DNA from: Hyphomicrobiaceae bacterium
GTDB taxonomy: Bacteria > Pseudomonadota > Alphaproteobacteria > Rhizobiales > Hyphomicrobiaceae
Assembly: GCA_020442165.1 (NCBI GenBank)
Contig: JAGRKV010000051.1
Span: 620,001-684,000, forward strand
Direction: 5' to 3'
DNA: 64,000 bases
Positions 35,281 through 45,052 of the stretch are shown in pieces. The notes beneath the pieces were generated by a model. That model was not told the origin of the DNA, did not search any database, and saw nothing but the letters and a program-made list of their open reading frames with translations. The position numbers and the translations under genes are program-made. Each line of letters opens with the position of its first letter. The stretch's first letter is position 1.

Positions 35281-36105
35281 ATGCGATTTCTATTCCTTGG
35301 CGATGTGGTCGGACGGTCCGGCCGCGAAGTTATCACCAGCCAGCTGCCGGGGCTGCGGCAGCGGTGGTCGCTCGACTTCGTCGTCGTCAACGGTGAGAAC
35401 GCAGCTGGCGGTTTTGGCATTACCGAAAAGATTTGCGACGAGTTCATCGATGCCGGCGCCGATGCGATCACGCTGGGCAATCATGCATTCGACCAGAAGG
35501 AAACGCTGGTCTTCATCGAGCGGCAGGAACGGCTGATCCGGCCAATCAACTTTCCCAAAGGGACTCCGGGCCGGGGCGCCGCACTGCTCAGGGCCAGGAA
35601 CGGCGCAGACGTGCTCGTCATCAATGCCATGGGGCGGGTCTTCATGGCCGATCTGGACTGTCCCTTCCGCGCCATTGATACCGAGTTGACGGCCTGCCGC
35701 CTCAAAGAAGGCGCGGATGCAATCTTCGTCGACTTTCATGCCGAAGCGACCAGCGAAAAGCAGGCAATGGGGCATTTCCTCGACGGCCGCATCTCTGCGA
35801 TCGCGGGAACGCATACCCACACACCGACTGCCGACGAACGCCTGCTGCCGGGGGGGACGGCCTATATCACGGATGCTGGAATGTGCGGGGACTACAACTC
35901 GGTGCTGGGGATGGACATCGAGGAGCCGATCACGCGGTTCATCACCAAAATTCCGCGCGGCCGTTTTGAGCCCGCCAACGGACGGGCGACACTTTCCGGC
36001 CTCGCGGTCGAAATCGACGATGCGACCGGGTTGGCGACGCGGCTGAAGGCGGTGCGGATCGGTGGGGTTCTGGGCCAGAGCGAAGCAGAGTTCTGGGCGG
36101 TCTGA
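35281..36105 (+). CDS. YmdB-type metallophosphoesterase (TIGR00282 family)
   Basis: 274 residues. Metal-binding blocks: [84 protein letters not shown] and the C-terminal [15 protein letters not shown]. Bacillus YmdB hydrolyses cyclic nucleotides and affects biofilm and sporulation decisions; the substrate in Alphaproteobacteria is not established. It follows the cyclo-ligase gene in the same operon. Confidence 0.93.
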   Translation: MRFLFLGDVVGRSGREVITSQLPGLRQRWSLDFVVVNGENAAGGFGITEKICDEFIDAGADAITLGNHAFDQKETLVFIERQERLIRPINFPKGTPGRGAALLRARNGADVLVINAMGRVFMADLDCPFRAIDTELTACRLKEGADAIFVDFHAEATSEKQAMGHFLDGRISAIAGTHTHTPTADERLLPGGTAYITDAGMCGDYNSVLGMDIEEPITRFITKIPRGRFEPANGRATLSGLAVEIDDATGLATRLKAVRIGGVLGQSEAEFWAV

Positions 36106-36224
36106 ACGCCCTATTCGCCGCTGGTGGCCTTGACCCGGCACCCGCACTTCGGGCTATAGAACGGGCGATCCGCCGCTGTTTGCGGCCTTCAATCACAAAA
36201 TCAGACACGTTTCGGGAAACGACC

Positions 36225-36974
36225 ATGGCTGGGCATTCAGCATTCAAGAACATCATGCACAAGAAGGGCCGCGCCGACGCCGCCCGCGCCAAGATGTTCG
36301 CCAAGCTCGGCCGTGAGATCACGGTTGCGGCCAAGATGGGCATGCCGGACCCCGCCATGAACCCGCGCCTGAGGCTCGCCATACAGGCGGCGCGCGCGGA
36401 GAACATGCCCAAGGACAACATCGAGCGGGCGATCAAGAAGGCGCAGGGTGGCGACAGCGATTCCTATGAGTCGATCCGTTATGAAGGCTACGGCACGGGC
36501 GGCATCGCCATCATCGTCGAGGCGCTGACCGACAACCGCAACCGCACGGGCGGTGCGGTGCGCGCGGCGTTCACGAAATTCGGCGGCAATCTCGGTTCCA
36601 CCGGCTCAGTGTCGCACATGTTCAATCATGTCGGTGAGATCACCTATCCGGCGAGCGCTGGCTCGGCCGAAAAGGTGCTGGAGGCCGCGATCGAGGCGGG
36701 TGCCGATGATGTTGTGTCTGATGACGACGGGCATGTCATCATCTGCGGTTTCGACAGTCTGGGTACGGTGGCTGGTGCGCTTGAAGAGGCTCTGGGCGAG
36801 GCCGAAGGCGTCAAGACGGTGTGGACGCCCAACCTGACGAGCCCGGTCGACGAGGAGCAGGCGCGCACGATCATGAAGATGGTCGCCATGCTCGAAGACG
36901 ACGACGACGTGCAGAACGTGTTCGCCAATTTCGACATCTCCGAAGACGTGATGAAGAAGCTGACGGCCGCCTGA
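36225..36974 (+). CDS. YebC/PmpR family translation/transcription factor
   Basis: 249 residues from the ATG at 36225 ([32 protein letters not shown]). The three-domain YebC layout is clear: the basic N-terminal block, then [48 protein letters not shown], and the acidic C-terminus. Long annotated as a DNA-binding regulator; recent work on bacterial relatives links YebC to translation of proline stretches. The upstream open frame to 36180 does not match the family. Confidence 0.96.
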   Translation: MAGHSAFKNIMHKKGRADAARAKMFAKLGREITVAAKMGMPDPAMNPRLRLAIQAARAENMPKDNIERAIKKAQGGDSDSYESIRYEGYGTGGIAIIVEALTDNRNRTGGAVRAAFTKFGGNLGSTGSVSHMFNHVGEITYPASAGSAEKVLEAAIEAGADDVVSDDDGHVIICGFDSLGTVAGALEEALGEAEGVKTVWTPNLTSPVDEEQARTIMKMVAMLEDDDDVQNVFANFDISEDVMKKLTAA

Positions 36975-37431
36975 GGCACTGCCGGGTAGTCCTAGATCGT
37001 TTCAGACTTGCGTCGAAACGATCCGGATTTCTTCGCTCACGCAGCCAACCCTCGCAATCGCTCGGGCTGCTCCGCGGGGGCGGCGCAAGATGCCGGGCCG
37101 CAGTCGCGGCCTTAACGATTCCGCCTTGGTGGGAATCGCTCTAAGGCGCTGCTGGGTAGTCCCAACCTATCGAACCAGTGCAAGCTTTGCCACGACAGAC
37201 AGCCAGGACGGGTTAGATCCTGGAGGCTTGTCGATGCGTTTCCTTGTTTGCGAAATCTGGCTGCAGGCCGCCGATCCGGCCTTGCTGAGCGCACTCGGGC
37301 AGATTGTGAACCTGTTGACCCGCCTTGTTATTTGTGACGGCTGCGACGCTGGTCTGGTGGCAATGCCACAGTAGCCTGGCCAGGGTGCGCGCGGTGGCCT
37401 GGCAGCTCGCTGCGCGTGGTATCTGTGTTCC
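36975..37431. other. Intergenic region yebC / ruvC with repeats and hairpins
   Basis: About 460 bases without a supported gene. It holds two imperfect copies of a 20-base string, GGCACTGCCGGGTAGTCCTA (36975) and GGCGCTGCTGGGTAGTCCCA (37145), a stem GATCGTTTC/GAAACGATC at 36995-37023, and another hairpin CGATTCC/GGGAATCG around 37117-37139. These look like intergenic repeat remains; a terminator for yebC may be among them. Confidence 0.5.
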
Positions 37432-37956
37432 ATGCAGAGAAATTTGATTCGTATCATCGGGATCGATCCGGGTTTGAGGCGCACTGGCTGGGGCGTCATC
37501 GAGTCGGATGGAGTGCGGCTCAGTTATGTGGCGAGCGGGCATGTGACGTCGGCAGCCGATGAGACCCTCGCCTATCGCCTGCGCGAGCTGTTTGAGGGCA
37601 TTTCGGGCGTCATCGCCAGCTACCGGCCGCAAGAAGCCGCCGTCGAGGAGACGTTCGTCAACGACAATGCGCGCGCGACCTTGAAGCTCGGGCAGGCGCG
37701 CGGCATGGCGCTGCTGGCGCCGGCGATGAAGGGGCTCAAGGTGGCAGAGTATCCGCCCAACCTCGTCAAGAAGACTGTGGTTGGTGCTGGCCATGCGGAG
37801 AAGCATCAGATCCAGGCGATGATCGGGTTCTTGTTGCCCAAGGCGAAAGTGACCAGCGCGGACGAGGCGGATGCCCTGGCGATCGCCATCTGTCACGCCA
37901 ACCATCGCGGCGCGCAGTCGCTGGCCGCGAAGGCATTGGCGAAGGTGGGGCGGTGA
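37432..37956 (+). CDS. ruvC: Holliday junction endonuclease RuvC
   Basis: 174 residues. Catalytic acids are in place: [14 protein letters not shown] near the N-terminus, [23 protein letters not shown], and the C-terminal [15 protein letters not shown]. It resolves Holliday junctions produced by RecA. It is the first gene of the ruvC-ruvA-x-ruvB locus; its stop codon overlaps the ruvA start (TGATG). Confidence 0.97.
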   Translation: MQRNLIRIIGIDPGLRRTGWGVIESDGVRLSYVASGHVTSAADETLAYRLRELFEGISGVIASYRPQEAAVEETFVNDNARATLKLGQARGMALLAPAMKGLKVAEYPPNLVKKTVVGAGHAEKHQIQAMIGFLLPKAKVTSADEADALAIAICHANHRGAQSLAAKALAKVGR

Positions 37957-38597
37957 TGATCGGTAAGCTGCGCGGCAAGGTGGATGCGATTGGCGAGAGC
38001 CACCTGATTCTCGACGTCAACGGTGTCGGCTACGAGGTGCAGGCGTCGGCGCGGACGTTGCGCAACCTGAAGCATGGCGATGAGGTCTCGCTGACCATAG
38101 ACACGCATGTGCGCGAAGACGCGATCCGCCTTTATGGGTTTACCAGCGAAGTGGAGCGCAACTGGTTCCGTACCTTGCAGAACGTACAGGGTGTCGGTTC
38201 AAAAGTTGCGCTGTCGGTGCTGGGCGTGCTGTCGACACAGGACCTCGCCAATGCCGTCGCGCTGGGCAACTGGGCGGCGGTTGAGCAGGCGCCGGGTGTC
38301 GGCAAGAAGCTTGCCCAACGCATCGTCGCGGAATTGAAGGACAAGGCGCCGGCGCTCAGCATGGCGGGTCTCAATGCGAAGACGCTGGGAGGCAAGGCGG
38401 ACGAGGGTGCTGCCGCCGCGATAGCGCAGCCGCCATCAGAAGGGCTTGCTGCCGCCGAGGCGATCTCGGCGCTTACCAACCTTGGCTATAATCCCGCGCA
38501 AGCGGCGCAGGCGATTGCCGTGGCGATGCAGGATTTGGGGAGCGAAGCTGATACCGCCAAGCTCATCCGGCGTGGCTTGAAGGAGCTGGCGCGATGA
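37956..38597 (+). CDS. ruvA: Holliday junction DNA-binding protein RuvA
   Basis: 213 residues. N-terminal OB domain [35 protein letters not shown], helix-hairpin-helix domain with [17 protein letters not shown] and [20 protein letters not shown], and the C-terminal domain III ([22 protein letters not shown]) that contacts RuvB. The ATG at 37956 overlaps the ruvC stop; a GTG 3 bases earlier is an alternative. Confidence 0.96.
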   Translation: MIGKLRGKVDAIGESHLILDVNGVGYEVQASARTLRNLKHGDEVSLTIDTHVREDAIRLYGFTSEVERNWFRTLQNVQGVGSKVALSVLGVLSTQDLANAVALGNWAAVEQAPGVGKKLAQRIVAELKDKAPALSMAGLNAKTLGGKADEGAAAAIAQPPSEGLAAAEAISALTNLGYNPAQAAQAIAVAMQDLGSEADTAKLIRRGLKELAR

Positions 38598-39046
38598 GTG
38601 GACAGGATGGCGGAGACAATCCGCTGGGCGTAGCGTCGCCTGGTCAGCGCGCGCTTTTCACTTTTCTCGGCCATGCGCTGCTGGGGCCGTTCTATTCCGG
38701 CTTTGCCGTGCTGGCGATGATGATCCTCGCGCGTCCCTTGAAGCTGGACGCTCTTGTTCCGCAAGGTTTGCCCAACGCGGGCGAAGCGGCGATCAATACG
38801 TTCATCTGGGCTGCAATTCCCGCAGCGCTCGCCGGGCTGGCTCTGGCCGCCGTTGTCTGGCGGCGCGGCGGGTATCCGTGGATCGCAGCCGCAGCGGCCG
38901 GCGGCATTGCATTCATGCTGGCCGCAATCACTATGCCTTTGCCTGCGGAGCTGGCGTTGACGCCGCTGACGATGCTCGCGGCAGTGATTGCCATTGCGGT
39001 TCGATCATCCCTCGTTGGTGGCGGGATCATCATGCAGCAACAGTAG
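38594..39046 (+). CDS. Conserved membrane protein inserted between ruvA and ruvB
   Basis: 150 residues with four hydrophobic segments: [71 protein letters not shown] and [16 protein letters not shown]. It overlaps the ruvA stop by 4 bases (ATGA), so translation is coupled. No named family was recognised. Position in a DNA-repair operon does not by itself imply a repair role. Confidence 0.8.
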   Translation: MSGQDGGDNPLGVASPGQRALFTFLGHALLGPFYSGFAVLAMMILARPLKLDALVPQGLPNAGEAAINTFIWAAIPAALAGLALAAVVWRRGGYPWIAAAAAGGIAFMLAAITMPLPAELALTPLTMLAAVIAIAVRSSLVGGGIIMQQQ

Positions 39047-39289
39047 TTTGGCGGCGTTCTTTATGGTGGCTCTTGCGCTCTTGATCGTGCTGTTGCCTTG
39101 CTTGAACGCGATGAAAAGACGGCGTTGAGCAATCATGTTCGTAGACCTCGGCAATATCTGATTTTCCCAAACGAGGGATAGGTTCAGGCTGACGTTTAGG
39201 GCATGTTTGTGCCTGTGAATTTCGAGACGGGCGGACGGCATTCATGAGCTGCCCCGAATAGGGTTGAACCTCTCATACTGAGGTATTTC

Positions 39290-39667
39290 ATGCGTCAATG
39301 TTCTGCATTGTTTGCCGCCATGGTTGCTTTGGCCGGCATCACTTCCTCCGCACTTGCCGCGAGTCCCTATGGCGTGTGGGAACGGCCTTCCACCGGAACA
39401 AAAGTGAAGTTCTACGAGTGCGCGGGCAAGCTGTGCGCGAAGATCGTCGGCGTCAAAGATCCAGCCAAAAAGAAGACCGTCGGCACTGTCATCATGGGCG
39501 GGGCGAAGAAGGTCGCCGAGAACAAGTGGGAAGGCGATCTGCTCAATACTGAAAATGGCAATGTGTACTCCGGCTATGTCACGCTCAGCGGGGCGGGTCT
39601 GAAATTGCAGGGATGCGCGCTCGGCGGTCTCGTCTGCTCGGGCGAAACCTGGAAGCCGGCCAACTAG
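39290..39667 (+). CDS. Secreted DUF2147 family protein
   Basis: 125 residues. Signal peptide RQCSALFAAMVALAGITSSALA, then SPYGVWERPSTGTKVKFYECAGKLCAKIVGV, the usual start of DUF2147 proteins, and LLNTENGNVYSGYVTLSGAGLKLQGCALGGLVCSGETW. Beta-rich, lipocalin-like and exported; function unknown. It lies alone between the membrane protein and ruvB on the same strand. Confidence 0.92.
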   Translation: MRQCSALFAAMVALAGITSSALAASPYGVWERPSTGTKVKFYECAGKLCAKIVGVKDPAKKKTVGTVIMGGAKKVAENKWEGDLLNTENGNVYSGYVTLSGAGLKLQGCALGGLVCSGETWKPAN

Positions 39668-40141
39668 GCACCGGACAAAAGATCTACACGCGAAATTCAA
39701 GGTTTGGCGGGGGGCGGCCGCGCGCGGGACTCGATATCTCGGATAACGAGGGCTACCGAGGTCTCGAGACTTGCGCGCGGCGGCTACTAATTTCAATTCC
39801 AGCGTGCGGTCCGCGGGGTGGGGTCGTTTTGCACCGCTTTGTGGGCCGTGCGCGGAAGGGGCGCTGCATTAAGCTGCCCGCGGGGTGCGGTGCGTCGGGG
39901 GGCGCATCGCACCCTGTGCGTCCTAGGGCGCGTTCACTTTCGATAGACGCGGGAACACGCTCCGTCTTTCTGTCTTGAGCATGTTTTTCACGCTGAACCG
40001 CACCCCACTTCAGCTAAGCATGCCCTGATGAGGGCCGGATATGGTGCGCTGGGGCAACCGTTTGGGATGTACGTGACGGGAACGGGCGAGGGCTGGCGGG
40101 CGCTGCTTGACGCGCGACGCGAATAGGCCCACGAACAAATC
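39668..40141. other. Intergenic region DUF2147 gene / ruvB
   Basis: About 470 bases without a supported gene. Its right half contains copy A of the dispersed palindromic repeat described separately (39927-40027). A 32-codon frame at 40028-40126 was considered and not accepted. Confidence 0.5.
39927..40027. repeat. Dispersed intergenic repeat, copy A
   Basis: About 100 bases that recur, imperfectly, at 60562-60663. The best-kept part contains ATGTTTTTCACGCTGAACCG then CACTTCAGCTAA and CATGC. Each copy holds two nested inverted repeats (GCATG/CATGC and GCTGAA/TTCAGC) and could fold as a hairpin. Its two occurrences, both between genes, suggest a REP- or RIME-like element. Confidence 0.75.
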
Positions 40142-41230
40142 ATGACCGATGATCGGATTGTCACGTCAGGCAAGCGTGAAACGGACGCCTTCGAGGCGCA
40201 GATCCGTCCGCAGTCGCTCGACGAGTTCATCGGTCAGGAACAGGCGCGCGCCAATCTCAAGGTCTTCATCCAGGCGGCCAAGACGCGCGGCGATGCGCTC
40301 GACCACGTCCTGTTTGCGGGTCCACCGGGGCTCGGCAAGACGACGCTGGCGCAGATCATGGCGAAGGAACTGGGTGTCGGTTTTCGCGCGACATCCGGGC
40401 CTGTGATCTCAAAGGCCGGCGACCTTGCGGCGCTGCTCACCAACCTGGAAGAGCGCGACGTGCTGTTCATCGATGAAATCCATCGGCTCAATCCGGCAGT
40501 GGAGGAAATCCTCTACCCGGCGATGGAGGATTTCCAGCTCGATCTCATCATCGGCGAAGGACCTGCTGCTCGGTCGGTGCGCATCGATCTTGCCAAGTTC
40601 ACGCTGGTTGGCGCGACGACACGCGCGGGGCTCTTGACGACTCCTCTGCGCGACCGCTTCGGCATTCCCGTGCGGCTCAACTTCTACACCATCGAGGAGC
40701 TGCAACACGTCGTGTCACGCGGTGCGCGCGTCCTGGGTTGCGCGATGAATGCGGACGGTGCACGCGAGATCGCGCGTCGCGCAAGAGGCACGCCACGTAT
40801 TGCCGGGCGGCTGTTGCGGCGGGTTCGCGATTTTGCGGCGGTTGCGGGTGTACCGGTCATTGATACCAAGATCGCCGATACGGCGCTGCGTGCGCTCGAA
40901 GTGGATAGCGAGGGGCTCGATGCGCTCGATCACCGCTATCTCATCTGCATTGCCAAGAACTACGACGGCGGTCCGGTCGGCATCGAGACGCTGGCTGCGG
41001 CGCTGTCCGAACCACGGGATGCGCTTGAAGAAATTGTCGAGCCTTATCTTTTGCAGCAGGGCTTCATAGGCCGCACGCCGCGCGGTCGCGTGTTGACGCT
41101 CAAGGCCTACCGGCAGCTGGGGCTCTCAGGGCCTGCGCGACAATCTTCGGCCGATCTGCCGCTGTTCGACGACGACAGCGGGGAGGGAAATAGCGGCGGT
41201 GGCACAAGCGGTCGGCTTGGTCGGACCTGA
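40142..41230 (+). CDS. ruvB: Holliday junction branch-migration ATPase RuvB
   Basis: 362 residues. AAA+ motor: [28 protein letters not shown], Walker [17 protein letters not shown], Walker [11 protein letters not shown], sensor [19 protein letters not shown], and the C-terminal winged helix ([21 protein letters not shown]). Drives junction migration with RuvA. About 550 bases separate it from the preceding DUF2147 gene stop, so it may have its own promoter. Confidence 0.97.
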   Translation: MTDDRIVTSGKRETDAFEAQIRPQSLDEFIGQEQARANLKVFIQAAKTRGDALDHVLFAGPPGLGKTTLAQIMAKELGVGFRATSGPVISKAGDLAALLTNLEERDVLFIDEIHRLNPAVEEILYPAMEDFQLDLIIGEGPAARSVRIDLAKFTLVGATTRAGLLTTPLRDRFGIPVRLNFYTIEELQHVVSRGARVLGCAMNADGAREIARRARGTPRIAGRLLRRVRDFAAVAGVPVIDTKIADTALRALEVDSEGLDALDHRYLICIAKNYDGGPVGIETLAAALSEPRDALEEIVEPYLLQQGFIGRTPRGRVLTLKAYRQLGLSGPARQSSADLPLFDDDSGEGNSGGGTSGRLGRT

Positions 41231-41354
41231 AATGCATATGCATCTTCGGGTCTGAACCATATCTTTGCCAATCTGGCATATCTCTACTGGCGTGTGATTG
41301 GACTGATGGCCTATCCAGCCCTGATTTCCAGACAATCGCGAGGCTGAAAGCACT

Positions 41355-42302
41355 GTGATCTCACGCCGACAATTGTTGACGGGTCTGCTTACGCTTTCCG
41401 CGGGAGGCGCGGGTTTTGGCGGCTATGCGCTTGCCGAGCCATTTCGCCTCAATGTCACCCGCTATTCGCTGATGCCGCGCAACTGGCCGAAGGATCTGCG
41501 GCTGCGCATTGCCGTCATCGCCGATCTGCATGTGTGTCCGCGCTGGATGCCGCTCGATCGCGTCGCGCGTATCGTCGCCCGCACCAATGCGCTTGCTCCC
41601 GATATTGTATTGTTGCCGGGTGACTTCGCTCCGAGCCGACGCATGACGAAGTTTGCCGGTCGGGAGGAGCCAGACGCCTGGGCGCGTTTGCTTGCAAAAC
41701 TCGAAGCGCCGCTCGGCTGCCACGCGGTGCTCGGCAATCATGACTGGTGGGACGATATCCAGGTGCAGATGCGGCGCCATGGACCGACGCCGTCGGGCGA
41801 GGCGCTGAAGCGGGCCGGGATACCCGTTTATGAAAACGAGGCTGTTCGCCTGGAAAAGGACGGGCAACCGTTCTGGCTGGCGGGTCTTGGCGATCAATGG
41901 GCCTTCTGGCCACGGCCGCAGAACTACGAGGAATTCAGGCGGGGCGGCAAGGTCGGCTACGAGGGCGTCGACGATCTTCCCGCCACGCTTGCCAAGGTGA
42001 CGGACGATGCGCCCATACTGCTGATGGTGCATGAGCCGGACATCTTTCCTGAGGTGCCCGACCGCGTCGCGCTGACGGTCTGCGGGCATACCCACGGCGG
42101 GCAAATCTCACTGGCGGGCTTCACGCCGGTCGTGCCATCCAAATTCGGCAGCCGGTACGTGTATGGTCACATCGTCGAAGGCGGGCGAGACCTTATCGTG
42201 TCAGGGGGGCTTGGCGTGTCGGGCATGCCGGTTCGGTTCGGTGTGCCGCCAGAGATCGTGGTGATCGACCTGGGGGTCGCACCGCGCGGCGTGACTGCTT
42301 GA
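41355..42302 (+). CDS. Calcineurin-like metallophosphoesterase with Tat-type signal
   Basis: 315 residues. The N-terminus MISRRQLLTGLLTLSAGGAGFGG has a twin-arginine motif (SRRQLL), so a folded export route is likely. Metal site motifs: IAVIADLHVCPRW, IVLLPGDFAPS, HAVLGNHDWWDD and LTVCGHTHGGQISL. It resembles the YkuE/UDP-diacylglucosamine-hydrolase-like group, whose substrates are membrane lipids or unknown. Single plus-strand gene between ruvB and the transglutaminase gene. Confidence 0.9.
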   Translation: MISRRQLLTGLLTLSAGGAGFGGYALAEPFRLNVTRYSLMPRNWPKDLRLRIAVIADLHVCPRWMPLDRVARIVARTNALAPDIVLLPGDFAPSRRMTKFAGREEPDAWARLLAKLEAPLGCHAVLGNHDWWDDIQVQMRRHGPTPSGEALKRAGIPVYENEAVRLEKDGQPFWLAGLGDQWAFWPRPQNYEEFRRGGKVGYEGVDDLPATLAKVTDDAPILLMVHEPDIFPEVPDRVALTVCGHTHGGQISLAGFTPVVPSKFGSRYVYGHIVEGGRDLIVSGGLGVSGMPVRFGVPPEIVVIDLGVAPRGVTA

Positions 42303-42305
42303 ATA

Positions 42306-43148
42306 TCATGCGGTGCTGACGGCCACCTCGGCCGCATTGTCCTCGCCCACCGTCTCGGAGCCAATGACAGCTTCAGCGGAAACCGTTTTCTCCTTGAGTT
42401 GTGCAACGCCCCAGATCGTAGCGAACGCCGTGTCGGCGGCATCGCGGCCAACGCCGATGCGCACCAGACCGGAGGTGGGCGCCAGCCGTGTCGGATCGAA
42501 AAGAAACCAGCGGCCCGTCAGGTAGGCCTCGAAGAAGCCATGGAAATCGGGCGGATCGAGATGGCAGGCGTAGCCCGACACGTAACGTGCGGGGATGCCG
42601 AGCGCGCGGCAGAACGTGATACCCAGGTGGGCAAAGTCGCGGCACACGCCGGTGCGCTGAAGCAGCACGTCGCAGGCGGTGGTGAGCGCGGTGGTTGTTC
42701 CGCCGCGATATTCGATGTGGCTGGCGATCCAGTCGCAGATGGCATCGACGCGCTCGTAGTTGGCTTCCATCGCGCCAAACTCCGCCAGCGCATAGCTGGC
42801 GAGACGATCGGATTCGCAGTAGCGGCTGGGGTTGAGGTAGCTCATCACCTGAGGCGGCAGGCTTTCGTAGTCGGTCTGTTCAACGCTCGGTGCATCTTCG
42901 GTGACGGGTTCGAGGCGCACGCGGGCCTCGTATGAAATGTCGACTTCGCCGGGTTCCAGCGAAAGCCGGACAAAACGGTTGCGCTCCTCGCCGACGGGCA
43001 AGTGCGTCTGAGGCACGTTGGGTTTGACTGTGAACCGTTCGTGCTCAATCGATTGACGTGGTGTCGTCGCCACCGCGACGTTGACGAGCAAGGTGGTCGG
43101 CTGCGCGACCTCGTAGACGAGCCTGGAGGCGACGGCGATTGTGGGCAT
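42306..43148 (-). CDS. Transglutaminase-like cysteine protease family protein
   Basis: 280 residues from the ATG at 43148 (PTIAVASRLVYEVAQPTTLLVNVAVA). The first half is the bacterial transglutaminase-associated N-terminal domain (VNVAVATTPRQSIEHERFTVKP). The catalytic triad is visible: Cys in RTGVCRDFAHLGITF, His in DFHGFFEAYL and Asp in FLFDPTRLAP. Family members act as peptidases or amidases; the substrate is unknown. Convergent with the metallophosphoesterase gene, 3 bases apart. Confidence 0.92.
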   Translation of the reverse strand: MPTIAVASRLVYEVAQPTTLLVNVAVATTPRQSIEHERFTVKPNVPQTHLPVGEERNRFVRLSLEPGEVDISYEARVRLEPVTEDAPSVEQTDYESLPPQVMSYLNPSRYCESDRLASYALAEFGAMEANYERVDAICDWIASHIEYRGGTTTALTTACDVLLQRTGVCRDFAHLGITFCRALGIPARYVSGYACHLDPPDFHGFFEAYLTGRWFLFDPTRLAPTSGLVRIGVGRDAADTAFATIWGVAQLKEKTVSAEAVIGSETVGEDNAAEVAVSTA

Positions 43149-43263
43149 GGCGAGCCTTTGGCAATGGTGCATTTACGCAGCGGTATTGCAGCGGCATTGC
43201 AATTGCTACCACCGCCACTGGCAATTGAACCCGGACGGCCCCAATCGGTTCCACCTGTGCAAC

Positions 43264-44235
43264 TCAAGGCTTGTCAGGAGTGCCGGTGGCGGGGCCCTTG
43301 AACATGGCGATCAGCGGATTGATGACGGATTGAACAACCGGGATCAGCGCGAAACCGACGACAAGTCCGACAATACCGTCGAGGGTGGCCTTGGTGAGCC
43401 AGCCGGTGATGTCGCCCACGACGGGCAGCTGCTGCATGCGGGCTGCGATGTCGTGGATGACGTGCCCGAGCGTTGTGAAGCCGAAGTGTTCCAGTCCGTG
43501 GACGAGGATCGAGCCGCCGACCCACAACATTGCCGCGGTACCGATTGTGGAAATGGTGGACATGACAGTCGGCATGCCCTTGACGATGGCGCGGCCAAAT
43601 GTGCGCGTGGCCTGAAGCCTGCCCGTCTGGCACAGCCGCAAGCCGAAGTCGTCGGCTTTGACGAGGAGCGCCACAGCGCCATAAACCGCCACGGTGATGC
43701 CAACAGCAACGAGCGCCAGCACGATTGCCGTCTGCCACCAGCTTGTTTCCCCAATGGCTGCAAGCGCGATGGTCATGATCTCGGCCGATAGCACGAAATC
43801 TGTCTTGATGGCGCCAGCGACCCGTTGCTGTTCCAGGTGGGCTCCATCGAGAGTTTCGGGCTCGATCGCGTGTGTCTTGCTGGGGTGCAGCGTGTGCCAG
43901 ATTTTTTCGGCCCCTTCGTAGCAAAGGTAGGCACCGCCTAGCATCAACAGCGGCGTCAGCAGCCACGGAGCAAACGTGTCCAACGCCAGTGCTGCGGGTA
44001 GCAGGATGACGAGCTTGTTGAATAGCGATCCGCGCGCGATCTTGGCGACGATGGGGATTTCGCGGGCGGCTGGAAGGCCCTCGACATACTTGGGCGTTAC
44101 CGCGCTGTCGTCGATGACGACGCCCGCGGCCTTCGTGCCGGCCTTTGCCGCGGCTGCTGCGACATCGTCGAGCTGGGTGGCTGCGAGCTTGGCAAGTGCC
44201 GCCACGTCGTCGAGCAGGGCGAGGAGTCCACTCAT
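43264..44235 (-). CDS. DUF808 family inner-membrane protein
   Basis: 323 residues. SGLLALLDDVAALAKLAATQLDDVAAAAAKAGTKAAGVVIDDSAVTPKYVEG is the characteristic DUF808 (YedI) N-terminus, followed by several membrane segments (LFNKLVILLPAALALDTFAPWLLTPLLMLGGAYLCYEGAEKIWH and onward) and the end GLVVGFALIPVVQSVINPLI. Function unknown. It is downstream of nothing on its own strand and divergent from ybgC. Confidence 0.92.
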   Translation of the reverse strand: MSGLLALLDDVAALAKLAATQLDDVAAAAAKAGTKAAGVVIDDSAVTPKYVEGLPAAREIPIVAKIARGSLFNKLVILLPAALALDTFAPWLLTPLLMLGGAYLCYEGAEKIWHTLHPSKTHAIEPETLDGAHLEQQRVAGAIKTDFVLSAEIMTIALAAIGETSWWQTAIVLALVAVGITVAVYGAVALLVKADDFGLRLCQTGRLQATRTFGRAIVKGMPTVMSTISTIGTAAMLWVGGSILVHGLEHFGFTTLGHVIHDIAARMQQLPVVGDITGWLTKATLDGIVGLVVGFALIPVVQSVINPLIAMFKGPATGTPDKP

Positions 44236-44460
44236 GGCTTGTCGTGATGTCCCTTGCTATCCGATGCGTGGGCTTGCTTTGGCGGCAGGTGATGCGGCAG
44301 CGCTGATGCCCGCCTGTCTTTCGAGTGTCCGACTTTATGGCGGTAGATCGGACGGCAAACAAGCCTGCAAGTTCATTGGGTAATTGGTTGGGGCTTGCAT
44401 GCTCTGCCTGCAGATGCAACATCCGCCGCGACAGCGAGGATGGAAGCAGGTGCGCTATTC

Positions 44461-44943
44461 ATGACAAGTTCGACTGGGCAAGCGGTTGCGTGGCCGGATC
44501 TGGCGGGGCGTCTTGGTGAGGACGAACACGGCCAGTTCCATATTATGGCTGTGCGCGTCTATTTCGAGGACACGGATGCGGGCGGCGTTGCCTATCACGC
44601 CAGCTATATTCGTTGGTGCGAACGCGGGCGCTCCGATTTCCTGCGGCTCCTGGGCACGGATGCGCGTCGGATGATCGACGGATCGGACAACCACGAGCCT
44701 GCTGCGTTCGTTGTGCGGAGAATGGTTTGCGATTTCAAGCGGCCGGCGCGCATGGACGATGTGCTGGAAGTGAGAACACGGGTGAAGGAGCTTGGCGGGG
44801 CGAGTGTGATGCTCAACCAGGTCGTGATGCTTGATGGGCGTGAAGTGTTCGAAGCGGATGTGCTGGTGGTGCTGGTCGCGGTTTCAGGTAAGCCACTCCG
44901 GCTGACCGACACCTTGAGGAAGGCATTCGGACATTCAGACTGA
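44461..44943 (+). CDS. ybgC: Tol-Pal system-associated acyl-CoA thioesterase
   Basis: 160 residues from the ATG at 44461. Hot-dog fold with the 4-hydroxybenzoyl-CoA-thioesterase active site VYFEDTDAGGVAYHASYIRWCERGRSDFLR (Asp) and VVRRMVCDFKRPARMDDVLEVRTRV. YbgC is normally the first gene of the tol-pal operon. Here two minus-strand genes (TPR-methyltransferase and DUF5063) separate it from tolQ, so it is no longer cotranscribed. Confidence 0.92.
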   Translation: MTSSTGQAVAWPDLAGRLGEDEHGQFHIMAVRVYFEDTDAGGVAYHASYIRWCERGRSDFLRLLGTDARRMIDGSDNHEPAAFVVRRMVCDFKRPARMDDVLEVRTRVKELGGASVMLNQVVMLDGREVFEADVLVVLVAVSGKPLRLTDTLRKAFGHSD

Positions 44944-45052
44944 GATCTGCAGGGTTCGTTGAGATAAGCGAAGATTTTGCTGTCGACGCAGGTTTGCTGG
45001 ATGCTGGCGGATGGTCGGCAGCGCCTTGATCGTGGCGGCAGATACTGGCGGA

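Noticed and set aside
40028..40126. 32-codon frame just before ruvB
   Set aside because: No clear ribosome site, no signal peptide or known motif, and adjacent to a repeat; could be chance.
43274..44422. 382-codon minus-strand frame overlapping the DUF808 gene
   Set aside because: Different frame of the same strand; Arg/His-rich translation without domain structure, whereas the DUF808 frame has clear family motifs.
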